Part shown: positions 43,001-54,581 of the stretch, in pieces | Numbering within the stretch: the first letter of the stretch is position 1 | Layout of the letters: every line of letters begins with the position of its first letter | DNA from: Porites lobata | Taxonomy: Eukaryota; Cnidaria; Anthozoa; Scleractinia; Poritidae | NCBI GenBank assembly: GCA_942486035.1 | Contig: CALNXK010000007.1 | Span: 4,350,001-4,414,000, forward strand | Reading direction: 5' to 3' | DNA: 64,000 nucleotides | The notes under the pieces: model-generated | The model's input: the letters and a program-made list of their open reading frames with translations, nothing else | Told to the model about the DNA's origin: nothing | The model's database searches: none | Made by a program: the position numbers and the translations under genes

Positions 43001-46000
43001 GATGAAAATCTCTTTGAGGTATTTTAATTTCTTTGCCACGTTTATAGTTAATGTAACTTCCATTGTCGCATGGGTTCAGGTTCAAGCTGCTTGTGATTTC
43101 GTAATTCATTATCAGGAAGTTTCAGTCTATATTATCTAAGAAGTCAAAACTTACTAATAACACTTAATATCAATAAATCTCCTATTGCAATTGTAATCAT
43201 GGCATTGCCTAATTTCAAACCGAGGAGGGCTGGGTATGAGTGTTCATTATGGCATAAACAACACAAGGCCCACATAGTGAGGAAAAGAACATTGAGTTTT
43301 GCAAAATTCTCAAATTTGGTGTTAATCAGGTCAATATTGAACAAGATACACTAGTTAAAAACTTGAAAAATTTCCTAAGAGATAATGGATTGCTGGACAC
43401 ACTGTCCAATGGGTCTTGGTATATTTTTGAGTTTTTTTAACGGCTGTATCTCATTAAATATAGGACCAAACAACACCAAACTTGAGGATTTTGTAAATCT
43501 TGGTTTCCTCTTTCTGACTTTGCGGGTCTCTTGTTGTTTATCCCATAATAAATTTACTCTTTCCCAGCCCCCCTTGGTTTGAAATTAGGCAAAAATATGA
43601 AACTACCTGCCAAAAAACCCAGGTGGGAGATATATGACCATGGAGGGCAAAATGGACTATAACAAGATATCCATTTCTAAGGAATAACTATTCTCCATCC
43701 CTTTGTTATATCCTTTCGTAGGCTTTCAAAAATCATGCCAAGAGCTCATCATCCCTTGTAACTTGTCTCTTATGTAACCTATATGTAGAGAATCGTTTTA
43801 AGGTTGTAGGGACATGCCATTCCGTGCAATTTAAAGCCATTTTAATGGGATTATGTGTTGAGGGGTTGCTGACGAGAAGTTAACATCTTTTGAAAGTGTC
43901 TGTCATCCCAAAAAGTGTTCAAATGGGGTGGTCACCTGTTGAGGTTTCAGCTGTATCTGAATACCCTTAGAGAGAGAGAAGCTGATCAACAAATTTAACA
44001 TTTTTATTTAGAGGGAACTTTGTTCGGGGTGGTTGTTAAATATGATAAGTGACTTCTTTGTAACTTATTAATGCCGCAGTTTCATTTTTGTCAAGGTTAC
44101 TTCATTATTTTGCCTGTTAGCCTTGCTAATGTTAATGACGTTGATCATCAAAATTAATAATTCCAATGTTTCTGACTGTTTTACCAGGCATTTGCAATTT
44201 TTTGTGGAATGGCAATTCACAATACAGTGATGTATGAAAATGTGAACAAGGCCATGGCTAAACAGAAAGTTGCTCTTGAGGTAAGAAATGTTGTTCGATT
44301 GGTGATTCACTGCATAGTCAAAACAGGTCATTTGAGAAAGGTGCAGTTTTCCATATTTCACAGGCATTGGAGCAGGGCCATAGCTACCCAGGGTGATAAT
44401 TTTTAAAATTTAGGAAAACATTCCCCACTTGAACAAGATTGATTTTTTTACAGAAATACCTTTTGAAAAAAAGTACTGAAAATTCATTTTAGAGCTTCAG
44501 TTTTTGAAATTTTCTGGTAGCGGCCTGTTCAGAACCTCCTAGTGGCTCGCGTCTTTGGTGCTCACAGATCTTGTTTCCTCTCTGCCAAAAGTCTGGCTAT
44601 GATCTTGAACAGACAAAAATGTATAATAAAAAGTAATACTACTTGAGTTAAACTTGTTTGAATCCCTGGTGAAACTTGAATATTATACATTTTTTTCATT
44701 ACTGTAGATAATTAAGTATATTATATTTTCAAATTGCTCATGAAGAAAGTGCAGCTGGGAACATCACACTTCAAAATGTGCTGTAAGGTTACTGTAGGTA
44801 AATGTATCTCTGTCAACAGTCATGTTTGTTGGAGAATCCAATGAGTTTCCAGAAGGCTGTGGGCTTGAATCTTACCAAGACTGAGAGGTTTTTTATCTCC
44901 AGTCAGGGTTAAAACATAACACTAGTATGTGTGCTTTACAACTTCCATCAGTTAATGTTTATGATCTATTTTTTTTCCATTCAAGGTTCTTTCTTACCAT
45001 GCAACAGCTCCACTTGAGGAAGCCAACAAGTTAAAGGTATTTTCATAACTTAAGGATTTGTTTATGATTTGATCGTTTCACGAGCTAAATACGAGCCGGA
45101 GTCAACCTCGAGCCTTGAGCCAAACATGAGCCAACCTCAAGTCACGCACAAAATGTCATTTTTTTCCCATTATTGATTTTTTTGGCTACAGAAAAGCAAT
45201 TAACAGTATGTAGGAAAATGTGACACAAAATATGTAATAATGTGATATGTAATTATGCACTTTATAATGACAAAGGAAAAGCTTTCTTTAAAAGAAAAAG
45301 CTCAAGAGCTTAGCAACAGATCATGAAGCTTACTATAATGATCATAATGCTTGGCTCACTCTTGGCTCATTCTTGGCTCATGGCTTGTGGTTGACTCAGG
45401 TTTGTGTTTGGCTTGTGAAATGACCAAACTCATTTTGTTTAACCAAATTGACCTCAAGTTGCATATATTTGCGATCTTGCAAATGAGGTACAGTTTGGCC
45501 CTAAGAAAACATGCTGAGGCACACTTTAGTCCTAGAGCCCCGCAGAATTAGACAATGAACTACAATGGGGTAATAAAAACAATAGGATATTTAGTTTTTC
45601 TTTGTTAGTTTACATGGTGAGCTAAAGATGTCAGGCTTATACAAGTCAGTCTCAATGCAGAAAATTAAAACTTTAACTTTTCTCAACTGGAGTCAGTTGA
45701 GGAAAGTTGTTGTCACTTGTGTGGAAACCAAACAACAGCAGTGACAAAGTCACTCGGTTTTCGTTTTGTTTTGTCTTTTGTTTTTGTTTTTGTTTTGCAA
45801 TAATCTACATCCTTGGTAGTTAGTGATTTTAAAAATGTATAGCTTATGTTATATTGTCGATATTCTCTTCTAGTCTGTTCCCTTGCCATCCATAAATTCT
45901 CTTCGTCTTCTGGATTTTACATTTGATGATGAAGCAGTTGGTGATCAAGATACACTTCTAGGCACACTTGCAATGGTGATGGACTTAAAATTACATGAAC

Positions 46001-49000
46001 ATTTTAATGTGGAATATCAGGTGTGTAGGATAAAATGGGCTCTGTGATGACTGTGGTGTCACAGTTTTCTGTATATTTTTAGTCTGGGAAAACGGCTAAC
46101 ATTTCAAAAAGCCACCACAGGTTTGCCTGTGAAATGACGTCTGAGGAATGAGTGCAGAAATTCCACACAAATGACATGTCACTGGGTGTACTTCTGATTG
46201 TTTGTGCCACGAGGGACATTTGCTTCAACCAATCAGATATACGACCCAGATCTTGGTAGTGACACATCATCAGTATGGAATTTTTGTGCTCATCCCTCAG
46301 ATGTCATATTGTGGGGAAACAAGTGGTCGGATCCCAAAAATGTTTCTCAGGCTAGTATGTTTTGTGCTCTGGAATGTTATGGTCTGTATTACATTGCAGA
46401 CAACGTAACCTAATGCCAGTTAGTAACATCTGTGAAGCAGCACCAAGATCCTTGTTCTTGTCCCCTACAGACTCAGCAAATTACTGGAAGTGTGTTTTGA
46501 ATTTCTTTTCATCCTGATTGGCAATTTAACAATGGCTTTTTTCACAGGCCAATGAAGACATGTAGTCAAATCCAGAGTACACAGGTGGATCTCCGTAACA
46601 AGGATTTTGGCGCTATTTCGCAGACGGACTTAACCAGAGTTTAGTTTCATCTGTAGGGCAGGCTAGAATGTTATGGCTACTATGTAAAGCTTGATAAAAA
46701 GCACTGTAACAATGTATAGCTTAGACAAGGCATTTTAGTGTGATATCTAAATGGTTTAAAAGTTTTGATCTTCACTTTCTTGTCGCACAGTTTTTTATTT
46801 TCCCATGAATTTCAACAAATTTATGACTGGATTGTTGTGTTGATCAGGTTCTTTGTCGTTGGATTCTGACGGTGAAGAAGAATTACAGACCAGTGATGTA
46901 CCACAACTGGAGACATGCATTCAATGTTGCACAAACAATGTTTACTATACTCAAGGTATGTTTCATTACATTGATAGTATATCAAATATGCTGTCCTGTC
47001 ATCTACAGTATTTTGCAGCTTGCAATTATGTCTTATAATGAGTAAATGAATTAATACCTTAATTTACAGCAATAGGGGAACCAGGAAATGGGAACACTAG
47101 AAATTAAATTAAACAACTATCATAATAATTAAAATAGAAGTGATAAGACTATTTACATGGGTATAATATTATTCATGTGTATGATAAGTGTCAATATTTT
47201 TTCTTTAAATCTTATCCCTTATCTTAACTGATACTAATTTACCCTCAGCATTTGACAGGGCAAAGAAATACAAAATTAGGTGACCATTGTTTCAGTTTAA
47301 AGGTTGGCTGGACGAAACTAAGCTTTTAGTGACTACAGATCAATTCTTCTGCCAAAGTGCCTAGAGCCAACTTTTTCTTGTTATCTTCAGGCTTCACTTA
47401 TACTGTAGACTAATTTTAGCATTTTAGCAGACTCCTGAAGTGGATTTGAAGATTTTTTTGTTTCCCTGCAGATTGACGAATTTGGGAGAATCTTCAGTCC
47501 TGAGGAGAAATTTGCCTTGTTGGTAGCCTGTTTATCTCATGACCTAGATCACAGAGGAACCAACAATTCATTTCAAATAAAGTAAGGCTCTGTAAATTAT
47601 AAATATTGATTTTGAAATTTTATGCTATCACCATAGAATATTCTTTTGGAGTGTTCAAAAAATGAATAACACATTAAAACGTAGCCTGTGAATACAGCCA
47701 TCTCTCCTTGCTCCTTGAACATCTGTCCCTCAGCGACAAGATGTGAAATGTTTTTCTTGCCAACAGAGCTGTCAAAAGATGCAAGAAATGAAGTTCTCTC
47801 ACACTGAATGGAACGTGGGAACAAGCTACAATTTAGGCTATCAGTGTTTATGCTAAACTCATGGTTCAGTTTTGTTTCTTGCCAAACCTGTGCCTCTTGG
47901 CAATGCAAAAAAAACAATATCAGTTAGATTGGCTATACACTGCATTAAGTTCAGGAAGGTTTTTCTATTTTTTCCTTGTTTGCTGTAAAATGTTTGTGAT
48001 GGTTGTGATTAACAAGCTGTTGCATTGTTGTGCGGCAGACAAATGGTATTCAGTGCATGAGAATCAATGTTTACATAGTAAATCTGTATTAATCTGGTCG
48101 CATTTTCCTGTGGGCACCTGTAAGTGGCCACATTTCTCATGTAATATTTCTGTTGGCTATATTAGCACTTTTTAAAATCTGTCTTGGGGGGCTTGCATAC
48201 AGGACCTTCAACTGTACTGACAAGACATGAGATCTGTCTAGCTACTTTTACAGTTGTAGATCATATATTTTTAATGAACTGAAATTGATTTTGACACTTT
48301 CAGGAGTGCGTCAGCCTTAGCACAGTTATACAGCACATCAACCATGGAACATCACCACTTTGATCAGTGTATCATGATCATTAATAGTCAGGTAATTACT
48401 GGACAAACCAAGGTTACCCCCGCATACATGTGGGCTGAACTCCCTTAAATTTACTGCGGGGTGTACTGCTGAATCTTTGAGGCTCTGGACTTGTTCCAGA
48501 CAAAAAGAGGTGAATATGTGACCCTGTTCCAGACAACAACCAAAAAAAATGTACATATTTTTTTGTTGTCATGTGTTCGTTTATTCTTCCTCTATGGCTT
48601 GGTTTTACCGTGGAATGCATCTGAGCTTGATTGAGAAAACAGTTCAACCTCTCCACAACAGCCACCTTGGGGACAGAGGAAAGTAGCCGTTGTTGAGAGG
48701 TAACTGTTGTAGAGAGGTTTAAACAAGAGTCACTATGTGGACTGTCCACCAAAAAAAGTGCCTGTTGTCAGAGCTGTCATTAGGGGCCGTAACCCATAAC
48801 ACCTGTTACAGCTGAGCTCACTTGATGTTATGGGTGATAAAAGTGGGAAGCTAAAGGTGACAGTATAAATTTTTGTGAGATGTTACGGGTGAATCTTTAT
48901 TTGCTACGGCTGCCCTAAAAATTAATGACAGTCCTGGTTGTGGAGAGGTGACCATTAGTGGAGATTTGATTGTAATCAGGGATTATGGTGAAAAAATTGA

Positions 49001-52000
49001 CCCCTCTTCTAGAGATCAAGGGTGATTTTTATACCCTGTTTGAGAGTAAGAGCAGCATTTCCTTATAAGCAGCACATACTTGTATAGCCCATATATGGGA
49101 CTCGGTACCCCCGTTCCCTGTATCCCCACAGGTAATTTGTGTTAAAAAACAATCATTAATACCCAAGGTTTTTTTTAACAGACAATTCCTTTAAACTCTT
49201 TTAACGTTCGCGAATACTCAATTCCTTTTTAATGATTGTATGGCTTTTCTATTTTAGGGAAATGAAATATTTGGGTCTTTGTCCGCTGAGGAATACAACA
49301 AAATGATTAAACTCGTAGAACAAGCAATTATATCCACAGATTTGGCATTGTATTTCCAGTAAGTTATATTATTTTCATGCTTTTTACTACGAAGCAAGAC
49401 CTTTATTTGCAGAAGTTATTAGTGACACAAGCAAAAAACCACTCAGAAGTGCACTTCTGAATAATTGATTTCTAAACGTTATAAGCAAAATGTGAACAAA
49501 TCCTCCACATTTGACCCAGCGTTGTCTTTCTTTAAAAAATTGTTTAAGGAAGATTATTTTTATTTCTGTCCAGGCTTTATACGTCTTTTTCAACAGATTT
49601 GTTATTCAAATAATTATTTAAATATTAATCCTCAGGACAGTTATGTCTCACCTATTAAAAGTAAAGTAGCCTGTGAGCAGGCTGTCTGTTTGAGGAAAGG
49701 GTGAAAAAATTGCGAGGAGAGGGAAGGGAAATGAAAGGGTGCCACTTATTTCATAGTGAGAGGTTGTGAGAGGTACGGAGAGATCGGCTTGATTTCCCCT
49801 CTGATCGTGATGCAAGAACATTCATTGCAGCTAAAAAAGCTCATCAGTTAAGCACAAGAAGTCGCCATGTTAAACATCAGAATACCTGCTTACAAGCTAT
49901 TATTTTAATCAAATCACATGCTACATGCCGACAAAATAAGCGATGTAAATCAAACCTGTCTACAGTCAGTGTTCTCGCGAAAAGGAGCTTGCATCAGGTT
50001 CTGATGCACAGCGGGTGCCATGGAACGACGGTCCCAAATGTTTGTCTACAGGCCCTCACCCTTTCCCTTCCCTCTCCTCGCGATATTTTCACCCTTTCCC
50101 CAAACAGAGGGCCTGTTCACAGGCTAAAAGTAAAGTTTTATATGAAACCTTCCTCCACTTCACTACAAACTTAGAAACTAGTTTTTCCTCCATCTCAGGA
50201 AGAGGGGGGAATTTTTCAAGAAAACTGAAGCTGGATGTGAAGATTGGACAACAGATGAAAATAGGGAACTTCTGAGGTGCGTTTGATTAAAATTTCTCTT
50301 GTGATTAGTGAGTTAAGTAGTAAACTTGTTCTGAAAAAAAAAAGAGTTTTACAAAGAACTGAATATACTTTGTATCTGGTAGTAGACTTGACGAGTAGTT
50401 TGTTGTTCTGTTGTACTTCAGGGCTATGATGATGACAGCATGTGATCTGTCAGCGATAACAAAGCCATGGCCCGTTCAAAGAAGGGTAGGTTCATATAAC
50501 CCTCCTTCTACTGATGTCTATCTTATTTTTAAGCCTATCCAATGTGTTGCATAAGGCCCCTAATGCTTCACCCAGGGCATCATCACCTTTATAATTATCA
50601 TGATGGTGAAGTCCTAACAATGCCGTTAGTTATGCCAGCAGGTACATCTTGTATTCCCTGGTAGGTTCAATCATGCTTTCATGGTCACAGAGAAGAGACC
50701 CACCCAAAGCATAGACACTTTATAAGAAGACTTAAGTCTTTTTTTGTATAAATATAAGAGGAGCCAGTCTTAGTACAAATCTCTCAGTGCCATATTTGAT
50801 TTCTCTCTCCTCTTTCTTCTCTGCAGACAGCTTTGCTTGTGGCTGAAGAATTCTTTCAGCAAGGTGACCTTGAACAGCAAGAATTAAAGGCCACACCTAT
50901 GGCAATGATGGACAGAGGCAAGAAAGATGAACTACCACAGATGCAAGTGGGGTTTATTGATGCTGTGTGCTTGCCTCTGTACAAGGTTAGACTATTCTCT
51001 TGTTAGAGAAGGCAAAGATCTACCATGAAGTCATTTATTCCAATTCTTAGGGAGTGAAGGCAAATCTCACGGGTCTTCACTATTTTCTTTTTGACAAAAG
51101 TGGCCTTTGAGCTTTTCTGTCCAACTGTATAACCTGGAATTTAGTCCCAGATTTTCCTAAAATTTGCAAAATGTTCAGTTGTAGTATCTCAATTTCATGT
51201 AATTTATGCTTTCCGGTTACCCTGCAAGCAGAGGCTGCATTTTCGCTGTGTGAGCTGGTGTGCGAAAAGTAGCCTCTGCGGACAGCCATTCAAATTTTAT
51301 CGTGCATGCATGAAATTCGTCACGCAATTCGCAAGCAAAATTAATCATCAGGTCTGTCGTCAAATGGCACAAGTTTTAAGGGATTAAAAATAATTGCGTC
51401 AACTCTGATCTGCTACGCCAGACTCACACAATGCTCTAAACCGGTCAAGGACAGGAAAAAACCAGGTTTTTCAATCTATTCGTCCAGATTTCTGGACGGA
51501 TTTGAATGGTTGTCGGCAGAGGTTACTTTTCGCATTACAGCTCACACAGCGAAAATGTAGACTCTGCTCGCAGGGTAGTTTCTGGCAGCATTTCAATGTT
51601 TGATTGGGGACTTGATTGATATGTGCGTGTGTGAGTGTGTGTGTCGGGGGTGAGGTTTAGGTTGATGATATGGGCATATTTGCTGACTCCTTGTGTGAAC
51701 TAACAGCCTAGCCCGTGTCGATGACATACTCTAATCTGCGAAGTAATGCCTATATCCTTGTTCTGGTCCCTCAACGGACTCAACGATTAGTAATGGCAAT
51801 TCATTTTGAATTTTCCTTAAACCTGACTGGCAAATTGACAATGGCTTTTTTAACAGGCCAATCGTGGTGTCTACTCAAATCCTGGTAGGCAGATGGGGGC
51901 CCCGTACAAGGATTTTGGCACTGTTTGGCAAACAGACTTGGTTTAGTTCTGTCAGTCTGTGGTGCAGCCTATGAACAGCCATATTTTGAGTTTTTTTTCT

Positions 52001-52617
52001 TTGTAGTTGAAGTCCGAAATAATAGTTATGTCCCCCTTCCTAGATAAAAAGCAGTGGTCCTTTAAAGAATGACAACCTTTAAGCTAAAGAAGGTTTTTCT
52101 ATTAAAAGTGGTATAGTGCTAGGAATGCTTTAGCATGAGTGGTCACAATTTGTTATTAATAGCATGCTGCATGAATCTCATAACTAGGGCTTTTTTTTTC
52201 AGGCCTTCTCACAAATGAATGTAAAACTTTCAACCCTGAGGGATGCCTGTAGAGAAAATAAGCGACAGTGGCAAAAACTTGCTGATGATTACAAAGCTCA
52301 GGTTTGTGATTGTGCACTTCCTTGTAGCTAGCACCACTTTTTTCTCTATAAAAACACTTTAAAATACAGATAAATGCACCATGAAGTACCTTATTTGACA
52401 CCCTCTGAGTGTCAGAATGAAACAAATTCACTTAAAATCTTTGTAAAGTGCACCTGGCCTCTTTCTTTTAAAATTTCTAACCTATTAATAGAATGCCAAA
52501 ACTTAAAGCAAATCCTTCCTGAACTTGCACCAGCACCACACTTCTGTTTTGGAATTTGAAGTCATTGTGTGAATCTTGTTTCTGCAGATTGAGAATCAAG
52601 TGTGGATAAAAAGATGA
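30055..52617 (+). CDS. PDE5A: cGMP-specific phosphodiesterase, PDE5 type, complete 22-exon gene
   Basis: Coding exons: 30055-30750, 37874-37966, 39200-39271, 39536-39625, 40073-40210, 40898-40980, 41731-41797, 41929-41976, 42478-42553, 42951-43018, 44188-44280, 44986-45036, 45874-46020, 46848-46955, 47472-47581, 48304-48391, 49258-49358, 50199-50276, 50422-50485, 50827-50985, 52203-52301, 52588-52617. All introns are GT-AG and the joined frame is 2559 nt (852 aa; human PDE5A is 875). The enzyme hydrolyses cGMP to 5'-GMP in the cytosol. Order: RKISASEF phosphorylation motif (Ser82), GAF-A, GAF-B, then the HD-type catalytic domain. Catalytic residues are His593, His597, His633, Asp634 and Asp744, with the nucleotide-binding Gln797. 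Each sits exactly 20 below its human PDE5A counterpart. Some words resemble PDE11 (for example DRCSLFLL and HDLDHRGTNN), so an ancestral PDE5/6/11 assignment is possible. The ATG at 30055 has a good Kozak context (AAGATGG). Confidence 0.93.
34036..34275. repeat. Dispersed repeat, copy 2 (GATAGCCCG / CTATCGGGCT family)
   Basis: Collinear with 13016-13265. Shared landmarks are GATTTTGCTATCGGGCT-GTG, TAACTTGCC-GATGGGCAAGTG, AATCAATCCTGC-ATCA and TTTGCACCCTG. Confidence 0.75.
34494..34800. mobile_element. Foldback repeat (CTGAGAAAACA family), copy 2, uninterrupted
   Basis: Left arm GCCTGAGAAAACAGCTGACA, then CCTGCGAAATGATGTCTGAG. Right arm CATCAGTATGGAATTTCTGC and the complementary end CTGCCTTTTTTTTCTGTCTAGC. 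It is the fullest copy of the family seen also at 14424-14925 and 46081-46356. Confidence 0.75.
37735..37815 (-). repeat. tRNA-like SINE remnant
   Basis: The minus strand reads AGTGGTCAAAGTACTCTTAT (A-box side) and then CATGGTCCAGGTTCCCATCT (B-box side), with spacing like a tRNA. It cannot fold as a complete tRNA. It lies 60 bp upstream of PDE5 exon 2. Confidence 0.5.
38212..38858. mobile_element. Large foldback element with a nested MITE
   Basis: The left arm (about 38212-38405, starting CAATGGACATTTTTACCGAT) is the reverse complement of the right arm (about 38465-38858), once a 180-bp insertion at 38644-38823 is removed. Shared words include CTTAAAGTTTTCTTAGAATA and GGATCCTTGTG-type strings. 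The loop lies at about 38406-38464. It sits in PDE5 intron 2. Confidence 0.85.
38638..38829. mobile_element. 180-bp MITE with 16-bp perfect TIRs and 6-bp TSD
   Basis: CAGGGTTCTCAATAGA at 38644-38659 is the exact reverse complement of TCTATTGAGAACCCTG at 38808-38823. AATATG flanks both sides (38638-38643, 38824-38829). Removing the insert and one AATATG restores pairing with the left arm of the host foldback, which proves the order of events. Confidence 0.9.
39700..39775 (+). repeat. tRNA-Thr-like SINE fragment
   Basis: GTGAGCAGTTAGAGCACTGG (A box), a seven-base loop CTTGTAA (anticodon TGT, Thr) closed by a five-pair stem, and GTGTTCAAGTCC (B box) appear in order. The acceptor stem is absent and a trailing region follows, so this is a SINE and not a tRNA gene. 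It lies in PDE5 intron 4. Confidence 0.6.
39974..40008 (+). repeat. (GAT)n microsatellite
   Basis: About eleven GAT units, 65 bp upstream of the 3' splice site of PDE5 exon 5. Confidence 0.9.
42172..42360. mobile_element. Inverted-repeat element, copy 1 (GACCTTGTTTTGATACAAACC family)
   Basis: GACCTTGTTTTGGTTTTGATACAAACC near the left is the complement, apart from a short insertion, of GGTTTGTATCAAAACAAGGTCA near the right. The whole unit matches 55480-55670, including GAAAAATACTAGTT-GCATA. It lies in PDE5 intron 8. Confidence 0.75.
43195..43600. mobile_element. Foldback element with about 155-bp arms
   Basis: Arms 43195-43350 and about 43440-43600 are diverged reverse complements. Shared words are GCCTAATTTCAAACC and its complement, and the CC-TAAT-AAC-type core. 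The two arms encode matching translations on opposite strands (for example NTKFENFAKL versus NTKLEDFVNL), which is simply the palindrome. It lies in PDE5 intron 10. Confidence 0.75.
46081..46356. mobile_element. Foldback repeat (CTGAGAAAACA family), copy 3
   Basis: Same order of landmarks as 34494-34800: GAAATGACGTCTGAGGAATG, ATGACATGTCAC, then ACACATCATCAGTATGGAAT, ending TTTCTCAGGCTAG. It lies 60 bp after PDE5 exon 13. Confidence 0.75.
46418..46665. repeat. Dispersed repeat, copy 1 (CAATGGCTTTTTT-ACAGGCCAAT family)
   Basis: Matches 51715-51965 along its length: TCCTTGTTCT-GTCCC, TTTGAATTT, CAATGGCTTTTTT-ACAGGCCAAT and CAAGGATTTTGGC-CT. Both copies are intronic and non-coding. Confidence 0.7.
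48600..48960. repeat. GAGAGGT-rich degenerate repeat
   Basis: Words such as GTTGTGGAGAGGT, GTTGTTGAGAGGT and GTTGTAGAGAGGT recur in this part of PDE5 intron 16. The motif is known from degenerate MITE families in invertebrates; family assignment is inference. Confidence 0.4.
51220..51575. mobile_element. 356-bp MITE with about 75-bp inverted termini
   Basis: The left arm CCCTGCAAGCAGAGGCTGCA through GACAGCCATTCAAAT pairs with the right arm GAATGGTTGTCGGCAGAGGT through GACTCTGCTCGCAGGG, about 75 bp each with a few changes. It lies in PDE5 intron 20. The termini share CCTGC-AGCAG with the small hairpins at 293 and 24660. Confidence 0.8.
51715..51965. repeat. Dispersed repeat, copy 2 (CAATGGCTTTTTT-ACAGGCCAAT family)
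   Basis: Collinear with 46418-46665; lies in PDE5 intron 20. Confidence 0.7.
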
Positions 52618-54417
52618 GATCTGAAATAATGTAAATACTGAATGTTCATTATTATTCTTGTCTTTGTTTATATAGCATTAGCCAAGATGTGCGTGCACGC
52701 ATGCTTTAGGTTATTCCTACCTAGGTATGTCAAGATTTGCTGCAAATTCTTTATTAAAATATCCAAACTTATGCCGTCATCTTCAACATCAAAATCATCA
52801 TCATCGTCATCATCGCTATTAGCAACTATCATCCTCACATGCACTTATCCCTTAACCCTCTAAGCCCCAGCATCAACATGCATCTTCTGTACACTGTTCT
52901 TCATACATTCCTTATGGTACTGCTTGAGAGAATTTGTTCTAACATCACAACATTTCATCCTTGGTAATCATTTTATTCACTCTCATGACCTGTCCGTTTA
53001 AACAGGCAGTGTTTTTGTTGGGAGAAATTGTATGTGGGTCACTATTGATGCTTAAAGGGTTTATTAATCCATTTGCTCCTGAACCACCCGTAACTGCCCA
53101 TGCATGCAGATTCGTGTCCCTTCTGCCCGCTTTTTATCGCATGAGTTTTAACGGTCAAGGACAGCTTTGACTTCTAACTTGTGCAGAGGGAAGAGATCTC
53201 TCAGACCATATCAGAATGAGTGCGATTCGGTCTTGCAGGTGGTAGAAAAAGGAAAAAATCATGTAACATTAACCGAAAAAAACTCATGAAAATCTTATTC
53301 CATTACCCATGTACATTTCCTTCCATCCAATCCTTAGATCCTAAAAGCTTTCTCAAATCCTTTTCCCTCCGAAATGAAGCGTAGTAAATGTCTAGCAATT
53401 TCGTCTCATAATTTTTCTTTCTGCACATGCTCGAACTTTAGAAGCTGATGAAAATTTTTCATCTGAATCAGAGGGCCATGAAGCACTTGACTTTTCAACT
53501 GTGTTTTGCACAGTTTTGGCTCATTTTAGTCAGACAATGACCAGAAAACAGCTTGATTAGCTTCAAAATGTGATTTTCAGCAAAAATCCCTATAGTGAAT
53601 GGGTTAATTATCATTCAACACGTGCAACAGTGTTGGCAAACCATTGTTATTGTGATGTGCTATTGTCACCATTGTGATCGTTGCAGTCATTTTACTCAGC
53701 CGTTTTGTTCATAATTATCCAAATCTCTAGTCCACCACCATCACTTGACTACATATTTGAATTTTGCATGATGCCTCTTTAATTCACTCCCTATGCTGAT
53801 TCGGAAAAATGCTTTATCTCATCACATCACACCTTTCTTCACTTCAAAAATCATTGTCATAACTGTTGCCATGATGTAAAATAATTTATTTTGTGGTCAC
53901 TTTCATGGTCTTCATCACTGTTGATTAGTGCTGTCATTATCAGGGCATCCTCCTTTCTCTCTCTCTCTCCACAGTACAGGCCCCTGCTGGGTATCGCTTT
54001 TTTCCTCTCCCCAGCCTCCCTACGTCACAAAGAGGCCCCTGTGGAGGAGAGAGCCATCCTCCTTGTTGAGGTCATGTTGCATAATGATTTATTACGGGCT
54101 CCTCTTGCCACCCGCAATCCTAATCTCCAGGTTGTTATTACACATGCGTTGAATGAATGGAATTCTCAAAGTGCAATTTGATCACACACGTTTCGACCTT
54201 CTACCCCTTGTAATCTTTTCACACGTGTTTTGACAATCTGTCAAGTGAAATTTACACAAAGCACAGAGTGGGAGCAAAAGCGTTTGTACCTCCAATCGTC
54301 ATCTCCTGCACTCCATAACCCTTGGTAACTACTAGTCTAGCATTAGATTCCTTTCTGGTTATCTGCACTTGGTTTCGCTCTTTTTGTACAACATATAAAT
54401 GCAAAGGTGCTTTAAAC

Positions 54418-54581
54418 ACAGTCAAACCCTGTTATTATCGACACTGAGGGGGCCATAGAAAGTGTCCGTATCAACAGGGTGTCCGTATTAAGGGGCTTGA
54501 ATTTCCCTAGGAACAAAGCAAACTGTCTCTAATAATGAGGTGTCTGTATTAAGCAGGTGTCCTTAAGTAGGGTTTGACAGT
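54418..54581. mobile_element. MITE with ACAGTCAAACC ends
   Basis: ACAGTCAAACCCTGT at the left and AGGGTTTGACAGT at the right are imperfect inverted termini. The interior repeats GTGTCCGTATTA-type words several times, a style shared with the 55867-56217 element. Confidence 0.65.

Larger units (their letters stand above)
40073..44280 (+). other. PDE5A: PDE5 exons 5-11: GAF-B and linker helix
   Basis: Seven exons encode residues 318-508. LLDLARTIFEEQSTLHNIV opens the inter-GAF helix, ERCSVLLVD starts GAF-B, and NIGITGHVATTGETLNIPDA is the central GAF core. A second NKFD signature is present (Asn461, Lys462, Phe468, Asp472). The domain closes with FCGMAIHNTVMYE and a KAMAKQKVALE helix towards the catalytic part. 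Confidence 0.85.
44986..52301 (+). other. PDE5A: PDE5 exons 12-21: catalytic HD domain
   Basis: Ten exons encode the PDEase I domain. LSYHATAP opens it. YHNWRHAFN holds general acid His593 and metal ligand His597. SHDLDHRGTNN holds metal ligands His633 and Asp634. TMEHHHFDQC and MTACDLSAITKPWP (Asp744) follow. The substrate pocket has MQVGFIDAVCL, with Gln797 and Phe800 matching human Gln817 and Phe820. The final helix has RQWQKLAD. No catalytic residue is missing. Confidence 0.9.

Noticed and set aside
53891..54181. Open frames downstream of PDE5 as an extra exon or gene
   Set aside because: The 96- and 74-codon frames overlap in different phases and have no domain. The PDE5 stop at 52615-52617 already gives a protein of normal length.
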